A stretch of DNA of 64,000 nt. It comes from a virus. The stretch's first letter is position 1; each line of letters opens with the position of its first letter. This document shows positions 22,861 to 30,954 of this stretch, piece by piece. The DNA lies in IMG/VR virus record IMGVR_UViG_3300045971_000163, positions 1 through 64,000 of that record; one strand, written 5' to 3'. Under the pieces are notes generated by a model, which was given only the letters and a program-made list of their open reading frames with translations, was not told the origin of the DNA and did not search any database. A program made the position numbers and the translations under genes.

Positions 22861-23735
22861 AGAACTATTTAGATGCATTAAGATATATACTAGACAACGG
22901 TGAAATCAGAAAAAATAGAACAGGGATAGATACAATAGGTGTATTTGGAATGCAGCAACGGTATGATTTACGCAAAGGCTTCCCTGCAATAACTACCAAG
23001 AAGCTTGCATGGAAAGCAGTAGTATCAGAGTTAAGGTGGTTCTTAAAAGGATCAAGTGATGAGCGAGAACTATGTGAAATGTTGCATGGTACTCGCGACG
23101 AAGAAAAGAAAACTATTTGGACTGATAACGCTAACGCACCTTATTGGAAGCCAAAAGCAAGATACAAAGGTGATGCTGGCCGTATTTACGGTGTGCAATG
23201 GAGGCATTGGCTAACACGCCAAAAGCAATACATTTCATCCAGTGTGTGGGAATATGTTGAAATTGACCAGATTAAGAATTTGATTGACAGTATCAAGAAA
23301 GATCCTTTTGGCCGCCGCCACATTATCTCAGCTTGGAATCCAGCTGAGTTAGACCAGATGGCGTTGCCACCATGCCACGTAATGGCGCAATTTTACGTCA
23401 ACAGTAAAAACGAGTTGAGCTGCCAAATGTATCAACGTTCTGCGGACATGCCTCTTGGCGTCCCATTTAATATTGCTAGTTATTCTCTGCTTACACATAT
23501 GATCGCACAAGTTTGCGGTTTAGGAGTAGGCGAATTTATTCATACCGTAGGTGATGCTCACATATACTTAAATCAAATTGATGCTGTTAAAGAACAACTT
23601 GCACGACAACCACTACCATTGCCAACTTTATGGTTAAATCCAAATATAAAGAACATCGATTCATTTAAGATGGATGATTGTAAGTTGATTAACTATCAAC
23701 ACCACGAACCTATACAAATTCCTTTTTCGGTATAA
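22857..23735 (+). CDS. thyA: Thymidylate synthase
   Basis: 292 residues. It converts dUMP to dTMP with methylene-tetrahydrofolate. R21 (RTG), the active-site C173 in MALPPCHVMAQFY, the QRSADMPLGVPFNIASY motif and the C-terminal PIQIPFSV are all present. The length is normal for ThyA. It supplies dTMP for phage DNA synthesis. No intron is visible in the gene itself, although both flanks carry homing endonucleases of different classes. Confidence 0.96.
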   Translation: MKNYLDALRYILDNGEIRKNRTGIDTIGVFGMQQRYDLRKGFPAITTKKLAWKAVVSELRWFLKGSSDERELCEMLHGTRDEEKKTIWTDNANAPYWKPKARYKGDAGRIYGVQWRHWLTRQKQYISSSVWEYVEIDQIKNLIDSIKKDPFGRRHIISAWNPAELDQMALPPCHVMAQFYVNSKNELSCQMYQRSADMPLGVPFNIASYSLLTHMIAQVCGLGVGEFIHTVGDAHIYLNQIDAVKEQLARQPLPLPTLWLNPNIKNIDSFKMDDCKLINYQHHEPIQIPFSV

Positions 23736-23738
23736 ATA
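23731..23738 (+). promoter_or_regulatory. T4-late-type promoter box TATAAATA
   Basis: An exact TATAAATA overlaps the thyA stop codon and lies 31 bases before the GIY-YIG gene, with AGGAGGAAAG as a strong ribosome site. The endonuclease appears to have its own late promoter. Confidence 0.55.
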
Positions 23739-23769
23739 CAGTAAGAGGTACTGCTAGGAGGAAAGCGTT

Positions 23770-24588
23770 ATGCAAGGCATATACTGTATAGAGCACATTA
23801 AATCGGGGCGCAAATATTATGGGAGTTCAATCAACGTGCAAAAACGATTGAAACAGCATAAGAAAGAGCTGACGAAACAGATGCATCACAACATACAACT
23901 TCAGCGGGCTTTCGACAAGTACGGCGAACTAGCATTTACTTTTGCACTAATTGAAGAAACTGAGTTTGATTCTCAAGTTGAGTTGTTAGCGTATGAACAA
24001 ACATATCTTGATCACAATGTCGGCGGTTACAATATGGCTCCAGCTAACGGAGGCGACTGTTTAAGTAATCACCCAGAGAAAGATGAGATTAGAGCTAGAA
24101 TCATTGAGTCGCACAAAGATACCATTGCAGCTATGACAGACGAGGAAAGGAAATTGCGATGGAGCAGGGGCGGAGCAGAAAATTACAACTGGAAGAATGG
24201 CGGAGTATGTTTCAAATTATGTCCACAATGTGGTGCTAAGAAAATTAGTTCAACTGCTAATTGCTGCGGCAACTGTCGTCAACGTGTCGGAAAGAATAAC
24301 CCATTCTATAACCAACATCATACTGAAGAAACGAAAGAGCATTTACGAAAGATAAACATCGAGAATAGTTGGATTAGGGGAATTGACCCAACTCTTCTAC
24401 CTTACACTATTCAATATGAAGTAACATACCCCACAGGCGCAATTAAACAGGTAGCAGGGCTAAAGGCAATCGCTCAAGAATTTGATGTTAGTATCGCGAA
24501 TGTTCATGCTACGATTAAACGAATCGCATCGGGCAAGATTCCGCGTCGTGGAAAACTTGCTGGAGTATCTATTAGGAAGATTGCATGA
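23770..24588 (+). CDS. GIY-YIG homing endonuclease
   Basis: 272 residues. GIY (3-5) and YYG (16-18) with a catalytic-type glutamate in LLAYEQTYLDHN form the nuclease. A zinc finger (CPQCGAKK...CCGNC, about 157-176) and a helix-turn-helix-like end (LKAIAQEFDVSIANVHATIKR) would bind DNA. It is free-standing, directly downstream of thyA. Confidence 0.9.
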   Translation: MQGIYCIEHIKSGRKYYGSSINVQKRLKQHKKELTKQMHHNIQLQRAFDKYGELAFTFALIEETEFDSQVELLAYEQTYLDHNVGGYNMAPANGGDCLSNHPEKDEIRARIIESHKDTIAAMTDEERKLRWSRGGAENYNWKNGGVCFKLCPQCGAKKISSTANCCGNCRQRVGKNNPFYNQHHTEETKEHLRKINIENSWIRGIDPTLLPYTIQYEVTYPTGAIKQVAGLKAIAQEFDVSIANVHATIKRIASGKIPRRGKLAGVSIRKIA

Positions 24589-24884
24589 GCTCAGTTTTAG
24601 ACGTACTTGATAAATTTACAGCGGTAGTGAACATGCACGACGTTGTCATCAAAGAAATCGACATCGAGTTCTTTAGATTGTTTGTGGGCAATACTCTCGA
24701 TGATGCCCACGAAGAGCTGCGTTACCTGGCTAGTGACGCACACCCAATTGGAAAATGGTGTAATGAGCGTGGCATTAAAATGACTGAACTAGTGTTAACT
24801 AAAAACTCGGAACAATTGCATAAAGTTGTACTATACGCTACAATGGATGATATTCAGATGACTGAATATGCATTAAGGTTTTAA
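24585..24884 (+). CDS. Hypothetical protein
   Basis: 99 residues coupled by ATGA to the GIY-YIG gene and touching the epimerase gene. It is mixed alpha/beta by pattern (HDVVIKEIDIEFFRLFVGN; LHKVVLYATMDDIQ). No family recognised. It starts the run of island genes. Confidence 0.62.
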   Translation: MSSVLDVLDKFTAVVNMHDVVIKEIDIEFFRLFVGNTLDDAHEELRYLASDAHPIGKWCNERGIKMTELVLTKNSEQLHKVVLYATMDDIQMTEYALRF

Positions 24885-25832
24885 ATGAACATTTTGGTTA
24901 CTGGCGGGGAAGGCTTTATTGGCCATAATGTAGTACACACGTTAGAAAAAGATAATCACCGTGTCACTACATACGATAACCATACCACGTATGGTATCTT
25001 AGATTCTGCTGAAGTAAAGCGTCTGCATTCTGAGCGTAGGCAATTTACTAAAGGACCATGGATTACAAGCGACATACGAGATTTGCGCCACCTTGAAGCG
25101 GCAATGCTAGTGGCAGAGCCTGAGGTTATTGTCCACATGGCAGCGTTTCCACGAGCCAAAGTGGTTAACGCAAAACCAGTTGAAGGCTCGGATGTGATGA
25201 GCTCTGCATTGATGTCGTTATTGATGCTTAGTAAAATGCACCATGTTAAACGTTTTGTTTACATTAGCAGTTCAATGGTGTATGGCGACTTCGACACTGG
25301 AGTAACAGAAGATGCTGTATGTAATCCTAAAGGCACTTATGCTATATTGAAGTATGCTGGTGAATTGTTGGTGCGAGATTATTGCACGACGAATAATATT
25401 GAATATGTCATTGTACGTCCCAGTGCAGTGTATGGCCCTCGTGATGTAGAAGATCGCGTGTTAAGTAAGTTTTTGATGAATGCACTACGTGGTGAAGATA
25501 TTGTTGTCAAGGGAGTAAACGAGGTACTGGACTTTAGTTACGTTGACGACGTTGCGGCGGGCATTGCGTTAACAGCTACGCATAAAAATGCACCTGGCAA
25601 TGTGTTTAACATTACACGCGGAGTTGGGTTGATGTTACTTACGGCTGCAAAAATGTGTGTCAATATAGCCAACTCATCATCTAAAATCATCGTAGCAGAC
25701 AAAGACGAATCTTTCCCAAGCAGAGGTGCGTTATCAATCGGCAATGCGTCTAGTAAACTGGGGTATGCCCCACAGTGGTCGCTAGGACACGGGCTAGAAA
25801 AATACTATGAGTGGATACAAAGTACCATTTAA
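24885..25832 (+). CDS. NAD-dependent sugar epimerase/dehydratase (extended SDR)
   Basis: 315 residues. The NAD-binding GGEGFIG (7-13, GxxGxxG), the catalytic SSS (128-130) and YAILK (Y152, K156), and VRPSAVYGPRD are all standard for nucleotide-sugar epimerases/dehydratases. The sugar substrate is not certain. It directly precedes and overlaps a DegT-type aminotransferase, a pairing used to make amino-deoxy sugars. It is the first of the island's glycan-precursor enzymes. Confidence 0.9.
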   Translation: MNILVTGGEGFIGHNVVHTLEKDNHRVTTYDNHTTYGILDSAEVKRLHSERRQFTKGPWITSDIRDLRHLEAAMLVAEPEVIVHMAAFPRAKVVNAKPVEGSDVMSSALMSLLMLSKMHHVKRFVYISSSMVYGDFDTGVTEDAVCNPKGTYAILKYAGELLVRDYCTTNNIEYVIVRPSAVYGPRDVEDRVLSKFLMNALRGEDIVVKGVNEVLDFSYVDDVAAGIALTATHKNAPGNVFNITRGVGLMLLTAAKMCVNIANSSSKIIVADKDESFPSRGALSIGNASSKLGYAPQWSLGHGLEKYYEWIQSTI

Positions 25833-26907
25833 CGGATTAGGCAGGCAGTACGCTTCACTTAAAGAAGAGTTGCTGCATGCTGCTGATTTAGTGTACTCAA
25901 GTGGTCGAGTACTAGATGGTGAGTACACTGCTAAGTTTGAGCAAGCGATTGCCACACGTACAGATCGCACGTATGCAATATCTGTTAGCAGTTGCTCACA
26001 GGCGTTGTTAGTGTCAATGATGGCGTATGCTGGCCACGACACTAGTAAAAAGGTTGCAGTACCTGCATTAAGTTTTGCAGCCACCGCTAACGCCAGCGTA
26101 TTAGCAGGGCGTAATATTCAATTTATTGACACTGACACAGACGGTATCCTAGATATAAGTAAACTTGATGGATCGCATATTGGTATTATTTTGTATGTTA
26201 ACTTATTTGGTAATGTCATTGACTACGATAAGCTAAAATTAGTAAGCGACTTTTTCAATGATAGTATCCCTATTATCGAAGATGCTGCTCAAAGTTTTGG
26301 TGCCTACTATAAAGGTAAGCCTAGTGGCAAGCTAGGAGACATTAGTTGTTTATCTTTTGATCCCACTAAAAATTTACCTAACTATGGTAGTGGCGGAATG
26401 GTGCTAACAGATAATGATGACGTTGCCGCGTATGTAAAAAGTTTTAAAGACAACGGCAAACAATCTAGTCACTGGATGGTGGGCACAAACTCCAAAATGA
26501 GCGAGGCTGACTGTGCACAAATGTTAGTTAAGTTGAAATATTTTGATCAGTGGCAGGCACGTAGAGCTAAAATTGCTGCGTACTATGCAGACAACCTAAG
26601 CGACATTGTTTCTGTGCCAGAGTACTCGTTTGATGTAATACCGTCGTGGCACAAGTATGTTATTACTACAGTTGATAATCGCGATGACCTAGCCAGCAAA
26701 TTATTAACGTATGGAGTCGAGACAAAAGTTCACTATAAAACATTGATGCCTGACATGCCTGTATTCCGCTATGATGGTAACATACCATTCCCTGCCGCAG
26801 ATGCAATATCCAATACTGCGCTAAGTTTACCTATCTATCCCGAGTTAACCGACGTAGATGTTGAGCATGTAGCAGCATCAATACGCTCCGTATTTCTCAA
26901 CAAATAA
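25807..26907 (+). CDS. DegT/DnrJ/EryC1 PLP sugar aminotransferase
   Basis: 366 residues. The PLP lysine is K188 in SFDPTKNLPNYGSGG, with the cofactor-binding D159 in IIEDAAQSFGA. These enzymes transfer an amino group to a keto sugar nucleotide. It overlaps the epimerase gene by 26 bases, so the two should be made together. It converges with the 1102-residue minus-strand gene, overlapping by 30 bases. Confidence 0.9.
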   Translation: MSGYKVPFNGLGRQYASLKEELLHAADLVYSSGRVLDGEYTAKFEQAIATRTDRTYAISVSSCSQALLVSMMAYAGHDTSKKVAVPALSFAATANASVLAGRNIQFIDTDTDGILDISKLDGSHIGIILYVNLFGNVIDYDKLKLVSDFFNDSIPIIEDAAQSFGAYYKGKPSGKLGDISCLSFDPTKNLPNYGSGGMVLTDNDDVAAYVKSFKDNGKQSSHWMVGTNSKMSEADCAQMLVKLKYFDQWQARRAKIAAYYADNLSDIVSVPEYSFDVIPSWHKYVITTVDNRDDLASKLLTYGVETKVHYKTLMPDMPVFRYDGNIPFPAADAISNTALSLPIYPELTDVDVEHVAASIRSVFLNK

Positions 26908-29900
26908 CGCATTCAGCCAGTCCCACTCGAACGACAGCATCAGTTTTTCCATATTGCCGTTAACTGAGTCGTAGTATTCTCTCGCATCGTTTGCACCGCT
27001 AATACTCCACTTTGCGTTCTTACCTTCAGCAATCGTGCACCATGTTAGTAAGCGTTGTGCTGAAACGTCATCAGTTGTGTCACACAGTTTAATGCATTCA
27101 CGGAATGCCGTGCGCCACGTAATGATAGGTGACACGTTGTAATGTGCTGTTGCTGATAATAGCGGCACTACCTCGTGCTTTTGACTCAGTGTAAAATCTA
27201 ACCCATACTCGACAGTAGCAAGCGTCAGTGCCTTATTGTATGCTAACACAGCCATGTGCCCATACTCTAAACCGTTTACTGGATTGTGTGCGTGGAAGAT
27301 ATAGTGTTTTGGCTCTTGAAGATAGTCTGGTTGCCAATCCCAATTAAACTCTGGATTGACTTCTAACTTAGCAAATACAGCATAAAACCAAGGTGTGGTG
27401 CTCACTGTTGCCGCTGCTTTATACGCTGCCGCTCGCCCGTTAACGTCCTTTACCCAATGTATTTTTCTGTCTTTCGCAACACATTTTACCAAATGATTGT
27501 ACCAGCGTTCAGCGTCAGGCTCCCCGTTAGAAATATACACGATATCTAGCGCGGAATCGCGTATAAACTGCTCTTTGTGTGGCAAAATGTACGGATAATC
27601 GTACATTTGCGTGTCGATAAACTGCTTTGCGTCACGTGGCACTACTGTTACGCTGCCGCTCTGTGAAAAAGTGTGTAGAACCCTGTCTTTTTTACGCCAA
27701 ACTGAAGGTGAAAACTTTGCTGTATTTGCTATACTGTGATGCCTAAATATCGTGAATGGCCCGTTAAAGTCGTGTGCTTTTACTGCATCAACCAAACTGT
27801 CTGATGCGTAAACCACCTCGTCCATTGGCAACCGTGGCACTATTTGATCAGTACAATAGTTAACAGTAGTAAACCAGTCCAGTAATTCGATTGTATCCAT
27901 CTGCTCTTTAAACGTAGGCACATGAATGTAAAATGTGTCGCCGAACTTTTGATCATCTGATGAAAATACGTGCAGCATTTTTGCTTGCCATGGTTCTGGT
28001 TGCCACGTAAAGTCAAACTTACTGTAATCGCATATTGAGTTAGTGACCCAAATGTAGTCAGTGGTCGCAGTTGCTATCAACCTGCGTAGCGTTGCTAAGT
28101 AACTGTCAGCAAAGCGGGCAACTTTTACATCAGGATAACGCTTCTTCATTTTATCAAGAACAGCCGTAGATCCGTTGTTCAAGTGATCAACGAAGTAAAT
28201 GTCGTAAACGTCGTCTGGCCTGTATACTGGCTGGTCTTTTACAAAGTTCAAGTTTGGAAACTCTTCCAAAGTTTTAGCCCACTTAGCATGCCGTGTAAAC
28301 TCGTTCTTGTTAATCAAGAATGTGTCACTCCACTTTTGCCACTGTGACGCAAACACATGAGTCATAAAGTTTTGCCATGGTTGCGCATGCCACTCAAAGC
28401 TAAAGTTATCGTATACGTTCTCAGAACTAATAACCCAAAACTTCTGTGTTTCTGATCTTACTACACATCGCTTTATAGTTTCCAACCACCCATTCATGTA
28501 GCGTATCTTCTGTATGTCAGGGTACCTTAATTTAAGTGCATCAAATCTCGTTGCTGATGTTTTGTTATTCATGTCAACAAAGAACATGCTTACGGCCCGC
28601 ACGATAGACTTATCAATATTTCCTGTGTTGTCGCCAGCGTTTAACCTAGCACCTATTTTACGCTTTAATATGGGTACTTCAGTTTCAAACTTTAACTCCG
28701 TTGCGCCTGGCACTGTGTATAGCAAGCCGATAGACATTTGATACTCTGAGCTAAAGTGGTAAACATATGGCGCTTCTTTGGGATGCGGTAACCAGCTAAA
28801 ATCTATTAGCCCGCTGTTTACTTCTTCAGGTACAGTCCAGTTTAATCTTGTTGGTGTCAGCGTTGCTGCAAAATCCGTAACATACTTTTTTTCTGTTCCA
28901 CCGGGCATCCTATACTCAACTGTTGGCATGTCGGCGGCGCCATACCATTGATTACCAAACACGTAGATGTATGCTGGCTCAAAGGGATTAGGCACCCATG
29001 CTGCTAACGTGGTAATATCCACATTCTCAACTAGTAACTTCCAGTATTTGCTATTCTTTTTAACTGTTACTATTTTCTCGTCGCAATATTTGTACTCAGT
29101 TGCACCAGGTTCAAAATATTCAACAGTTGGCATTTCAATGGCACTGTACCATGGGTTGCCAAAGACGTAGATATACGGTGGTTCAAAGGGATTAGGTGCC
29201 CATGTGAAATCAATATCCCACTCTGCTTCTTTACGCAATGTTTTCCAACGTGTAGGCTCTGGCTTATGCTCAACTGTAACTATTGCGTCAGTGACATACT
29301 TTCTCTCAGTAGCGCCAGGTACGTGATACTCAGCAGTAGGCATTTCAACAGATGAGTACCATGGGTTACCAAAAACGTAGATGTATGGCGGTTCAAAGGG
29401 ATTAGGTGCCCAGTTGGGATCTGGTTTCCATATTGCTTCAGGCTTAAGGTATTTCCACAGCGACGGGTCTACTGCGCACGTTAACGCTTTTTCGTCGCAA
29501 TACTTTCTCTCAGTAGCGCCAGGTACATGATACTCAGCCGTAGGCATTTCAACAGCACTGTACCACGGGTTGCCAAAGACGTAGATATATGGAGGTTCAA
29601 AGGGATTAGGTGCCCACTGATAATCAACAACCCAGTTTGCTTCTTTTAGTATTTTCCAATGTGCTTTGTTTGGCTGAACTGTTAGCACTTGTTCATCGCA
29701 ATACTTTCTCTCAGTAGCGCCAGGTACATGATACTCAGCCGTAGGCATTTCAACAGCACTGTACCACGGGTTGCCAAAGACGTAGATATATGGAGGTTCA
29801 AAGGGATTTGGACACCAGTTAGGATCAATGTTCCATTCTACATTTGTTTTTAATATCTTCCAGTTAGTTGAGTCAGCATAACGGCGTAAATACTTTCTAT

Positions 29901-30186
29901 CGTAATAATGCTCAACTAACTCTAAATCTTCTTTGGGTGCAAATACGGCGCTGAAATTCTCGCCAAACTGTGAATATAATAAATGTATATGTGTGTGATG
30001 ATATTCCCATGGGGGTGGTATAACCCCAAAATCAAAATCACGCATATCTTTACTACCGTCTACAAACCAAAAGAACTCAGTTCGTGCTTGTTTCTTAGCA
30101 TCAGCAAGATCAACTGCTGGCTTTTCGTATGGGAATAGGTTGGGTGCGTGGGCACTAGTGTAGAACAGATCAAACATAGGTAGCAT
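26878..30186 (-). CDS. Giant repeat protein ending in a glycosyltransferase-like domain
   Basis: 1102 residues. Six tandem repeats of about 67 residues (roughly 105-525) each carry PNPFEPPYIYVFGNPWYS and EYHVPGATE-type blocks. Three further, more distant units follow (FWVISSENVYDNFSFEWHAQPW...THVFASQ; YIWVTNSICDYSKFDFTWQPEPW). The C-terminal 250 residues (VNGLEYGHMAVLAYNK, SPIITWRTAFRECIKL) match the glycosyltransferase-like protein at 52685-53641 (INGLMYGNGGMSCWSK, SPFQAWRAGFREGVKM). Similar repeat proteins exist in T4-like marine phages. A modular glycan-modifying protein is likely; the role of the repeats is unknown. Confidence 0.72.
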   Translation of the reverse strand: MLPMFDLFYTSAHAPNLFPYEKPAVDLADAKKQARTEFFWFVDGSKDMRDFDFGVIPPPWEYHHTHIHLLYSQFGENFSAVFAPKEDLELVEHYYDRKYLRRYADSTNWKILKTNVEWNIDPNWCPNPFEPPYIYVFGNPWYSAVEMPTAEYHVPGATERKYCDEQVLTVQPNKAHWKILKEANWVVDYQWAPNPFEPPYIYVFGNPWYSAVEMPTAEYHVPGATERKYCDEKALTCAVDPSLWKYLKPEAIWKPDPNWAPNPFEPPYIYVFGNPWYSSVEMPTAEYHVPGATERKYVTDAIVTVEHKPEPTRWKTLRKEAEWDIDFTWAPNPFEPPYIYVFGNPWYSAIEMPTVEYFEPGATEYKYCDEKIVTVKKNSKYWKLLVENVDITTLAAWVPNPFEPAYIYVFGNQWYGAADMPTVEYRMPGGTEKKYVTDFAATLTPTRLNWTVPEEVNSGLIDFSWLPHPKEAPYVYHFSSEYQMSIGLLYTVPGATELKFETEVPILKRKIGARLNAGDNTGNIDKSIVRAVSMFFVDMNNKTSATRFDALKLRYPDIQKIRYMNGWLETIKRCVVRSETQKFWVISSENVYDNFSFEWHAQPWQNFMTHVFASQWQKWSDTFLINKNEFTRHAKWAKTLEEFPNLNFVKDQPVYRPDDVYDIYFVDHLNNGSTAVLDKMKKRYPDVKVARFADSYLATLRRLIATATTDYIWVTNSICDYSKFDFTWQPEPWQAKMLHVFSSDDQKFGDTFYIHVPTFKEQMDTIELLDWFTTVNYCTDQIVPRLPMDEVVYASDSLVDAVKAHDFNGPFTIFRHHSIANTAKFSPSVWRKKDRVLHTFSQSGSVTVVPRDAKQFIDTQMYDYPYILPHKEQFIRDSALDIVYISNGEPDAERWYNHLVKCVAKDRKIHWVKDVNGRAAAYKAAATVSTTPWFYAVFAKLEVNPEFNWDWQPDYLQEPKHYIFHAHNPVNGLEYGHMAVLAYNKALTLATVEYGLDFTLSQKHEVVPLLSATAHYNVSPIITWRTAFRECIKLCDTTDDVSAQRLLTWCTIAEGKNAKWSISGANDAREYYDSVNGNMEKLMLSFEWDWLNALFVEKYGAY
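29495..29808. repeat. Near-identical DNA repeat within the giant gene
   Basis: About 113 bases at 29495-29607 recur essentially unchanged at 29696-29808, an offset of 201 bases or exactly 67 codons. Adjacent repeats are more diverged, so this pair marks a very recent in-frame duplication or gene conversion. Confidence 0.85.
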
Positions 30187-30191
30187 AAATA
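30185..30191 (+). promoter_or_regulatory. Late-type promoter box ATAAATA
   Basis: ATAAATA lies 22 bases before the secreted nuclease gene, within the first codons of the divergent giant gene. Confidence 0.45.
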
Positions 30192-30213
30192 CTTATTAAT
30201 TGTACTGCATCAT

Positions 30214-30954
30214 ATGAAATTAATCTACCTTATTCTTACCGTTTTTCTTGTCTCAGCCAACGCCCAAGTTGCCGATTCTTGCGACAGTATGACTCCTTTT
30301 GGCAAGCCCGTAGTTAAAACCGTTGAGAAAGCCACCCGTCTTTGCCGAAAAATGTACGTGCTTGAACACTCTCCATCACGCCATACTGCGTTTTGGTCGG
30401 CAGAGCACTTGATTGGTACAGAGCAAGGTACTGGGGCAGATCGTGTGAATGCGTTTAAAGCTGACCCAGACTTACCAATAACGGAAGCTGCGCGTCCGTC
30501 AGACTACGCTGGTTCAGGCTACGATCAAGGTCATATGTCTCCGGTTGGTGACATGCACAAAGATGCTGAAGCAATGTTAGAAAGTTTTTACTTATCCAAC
30601 ATGGTTCCTCAAATTCCAATGAACAATCGAGATGGATGGAATCACTTAGAGTATTATGTGCGTGGGTTAGCAATGAAAAATAACAATGTGTATGTTATTA
30701 CTGGACCTGTGTATCAATGTATTACGTGCGTTACCATTGGAAAAACCAGAGTTATGATACCTACACACATCTACAAGATTGTGTACATTCCATCACGCAA
30801 ACTAGCAATATCATTTTTAGTTCCTAATGTTCCATTTACAGACAAAGACATTCCTAAATATATTACTACAGTAAATGCAGTACAGAAAGCAACAGGGATC
30901 AAGTTCTTCCCAATGCTAACTGTACCTGTGGATGACGCTAAAGCAATGCTTTAA
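30214..30954 (+). CDS. Secreted DNA/RNA non-specific endonuclease (NUC1 type)
   Basis: 246 residues. A signal peptide (MKLIYLILTVFLVSANA, cleavage near 17/18) precedes a beta-beta-alpha-metal nuclease with DQGH (104-107; H107 is the general base, and the family motif is DRGH) and the metal-site asparagine in LSNMVPQIPMNN. These enzymes degrade DNA and RNA. Export to the periplasm is unusual for a phage enzyme; it could destroy incoming DNA of competing phages or salvage nucleotides. It overlaps the convergent carbamoyltransferase gene by 4 bases. Confidence 0.85.
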   Translation: MKLIYLILTVFLVSANAQVADSCDSMTPFGKPVVKTVEKATRLCRKMYVLEHSPSRHTAFWSAEHLIGTEQGTGADRVNAFKADPDLPITEAARPSDYAGSGYDQGHMSPVGDMHKDAEAMLESFYLSNMVPQIPMNNRDGWNHLEYYVRGLAMKNNNVYVITGPVYQCITCVTIGKTRVMIPTHIYKIVYIPSRKLAISFLVPNVPFTDKDIPKYITTVNAVQKATGIKFFPMLTVPVDDAKAML

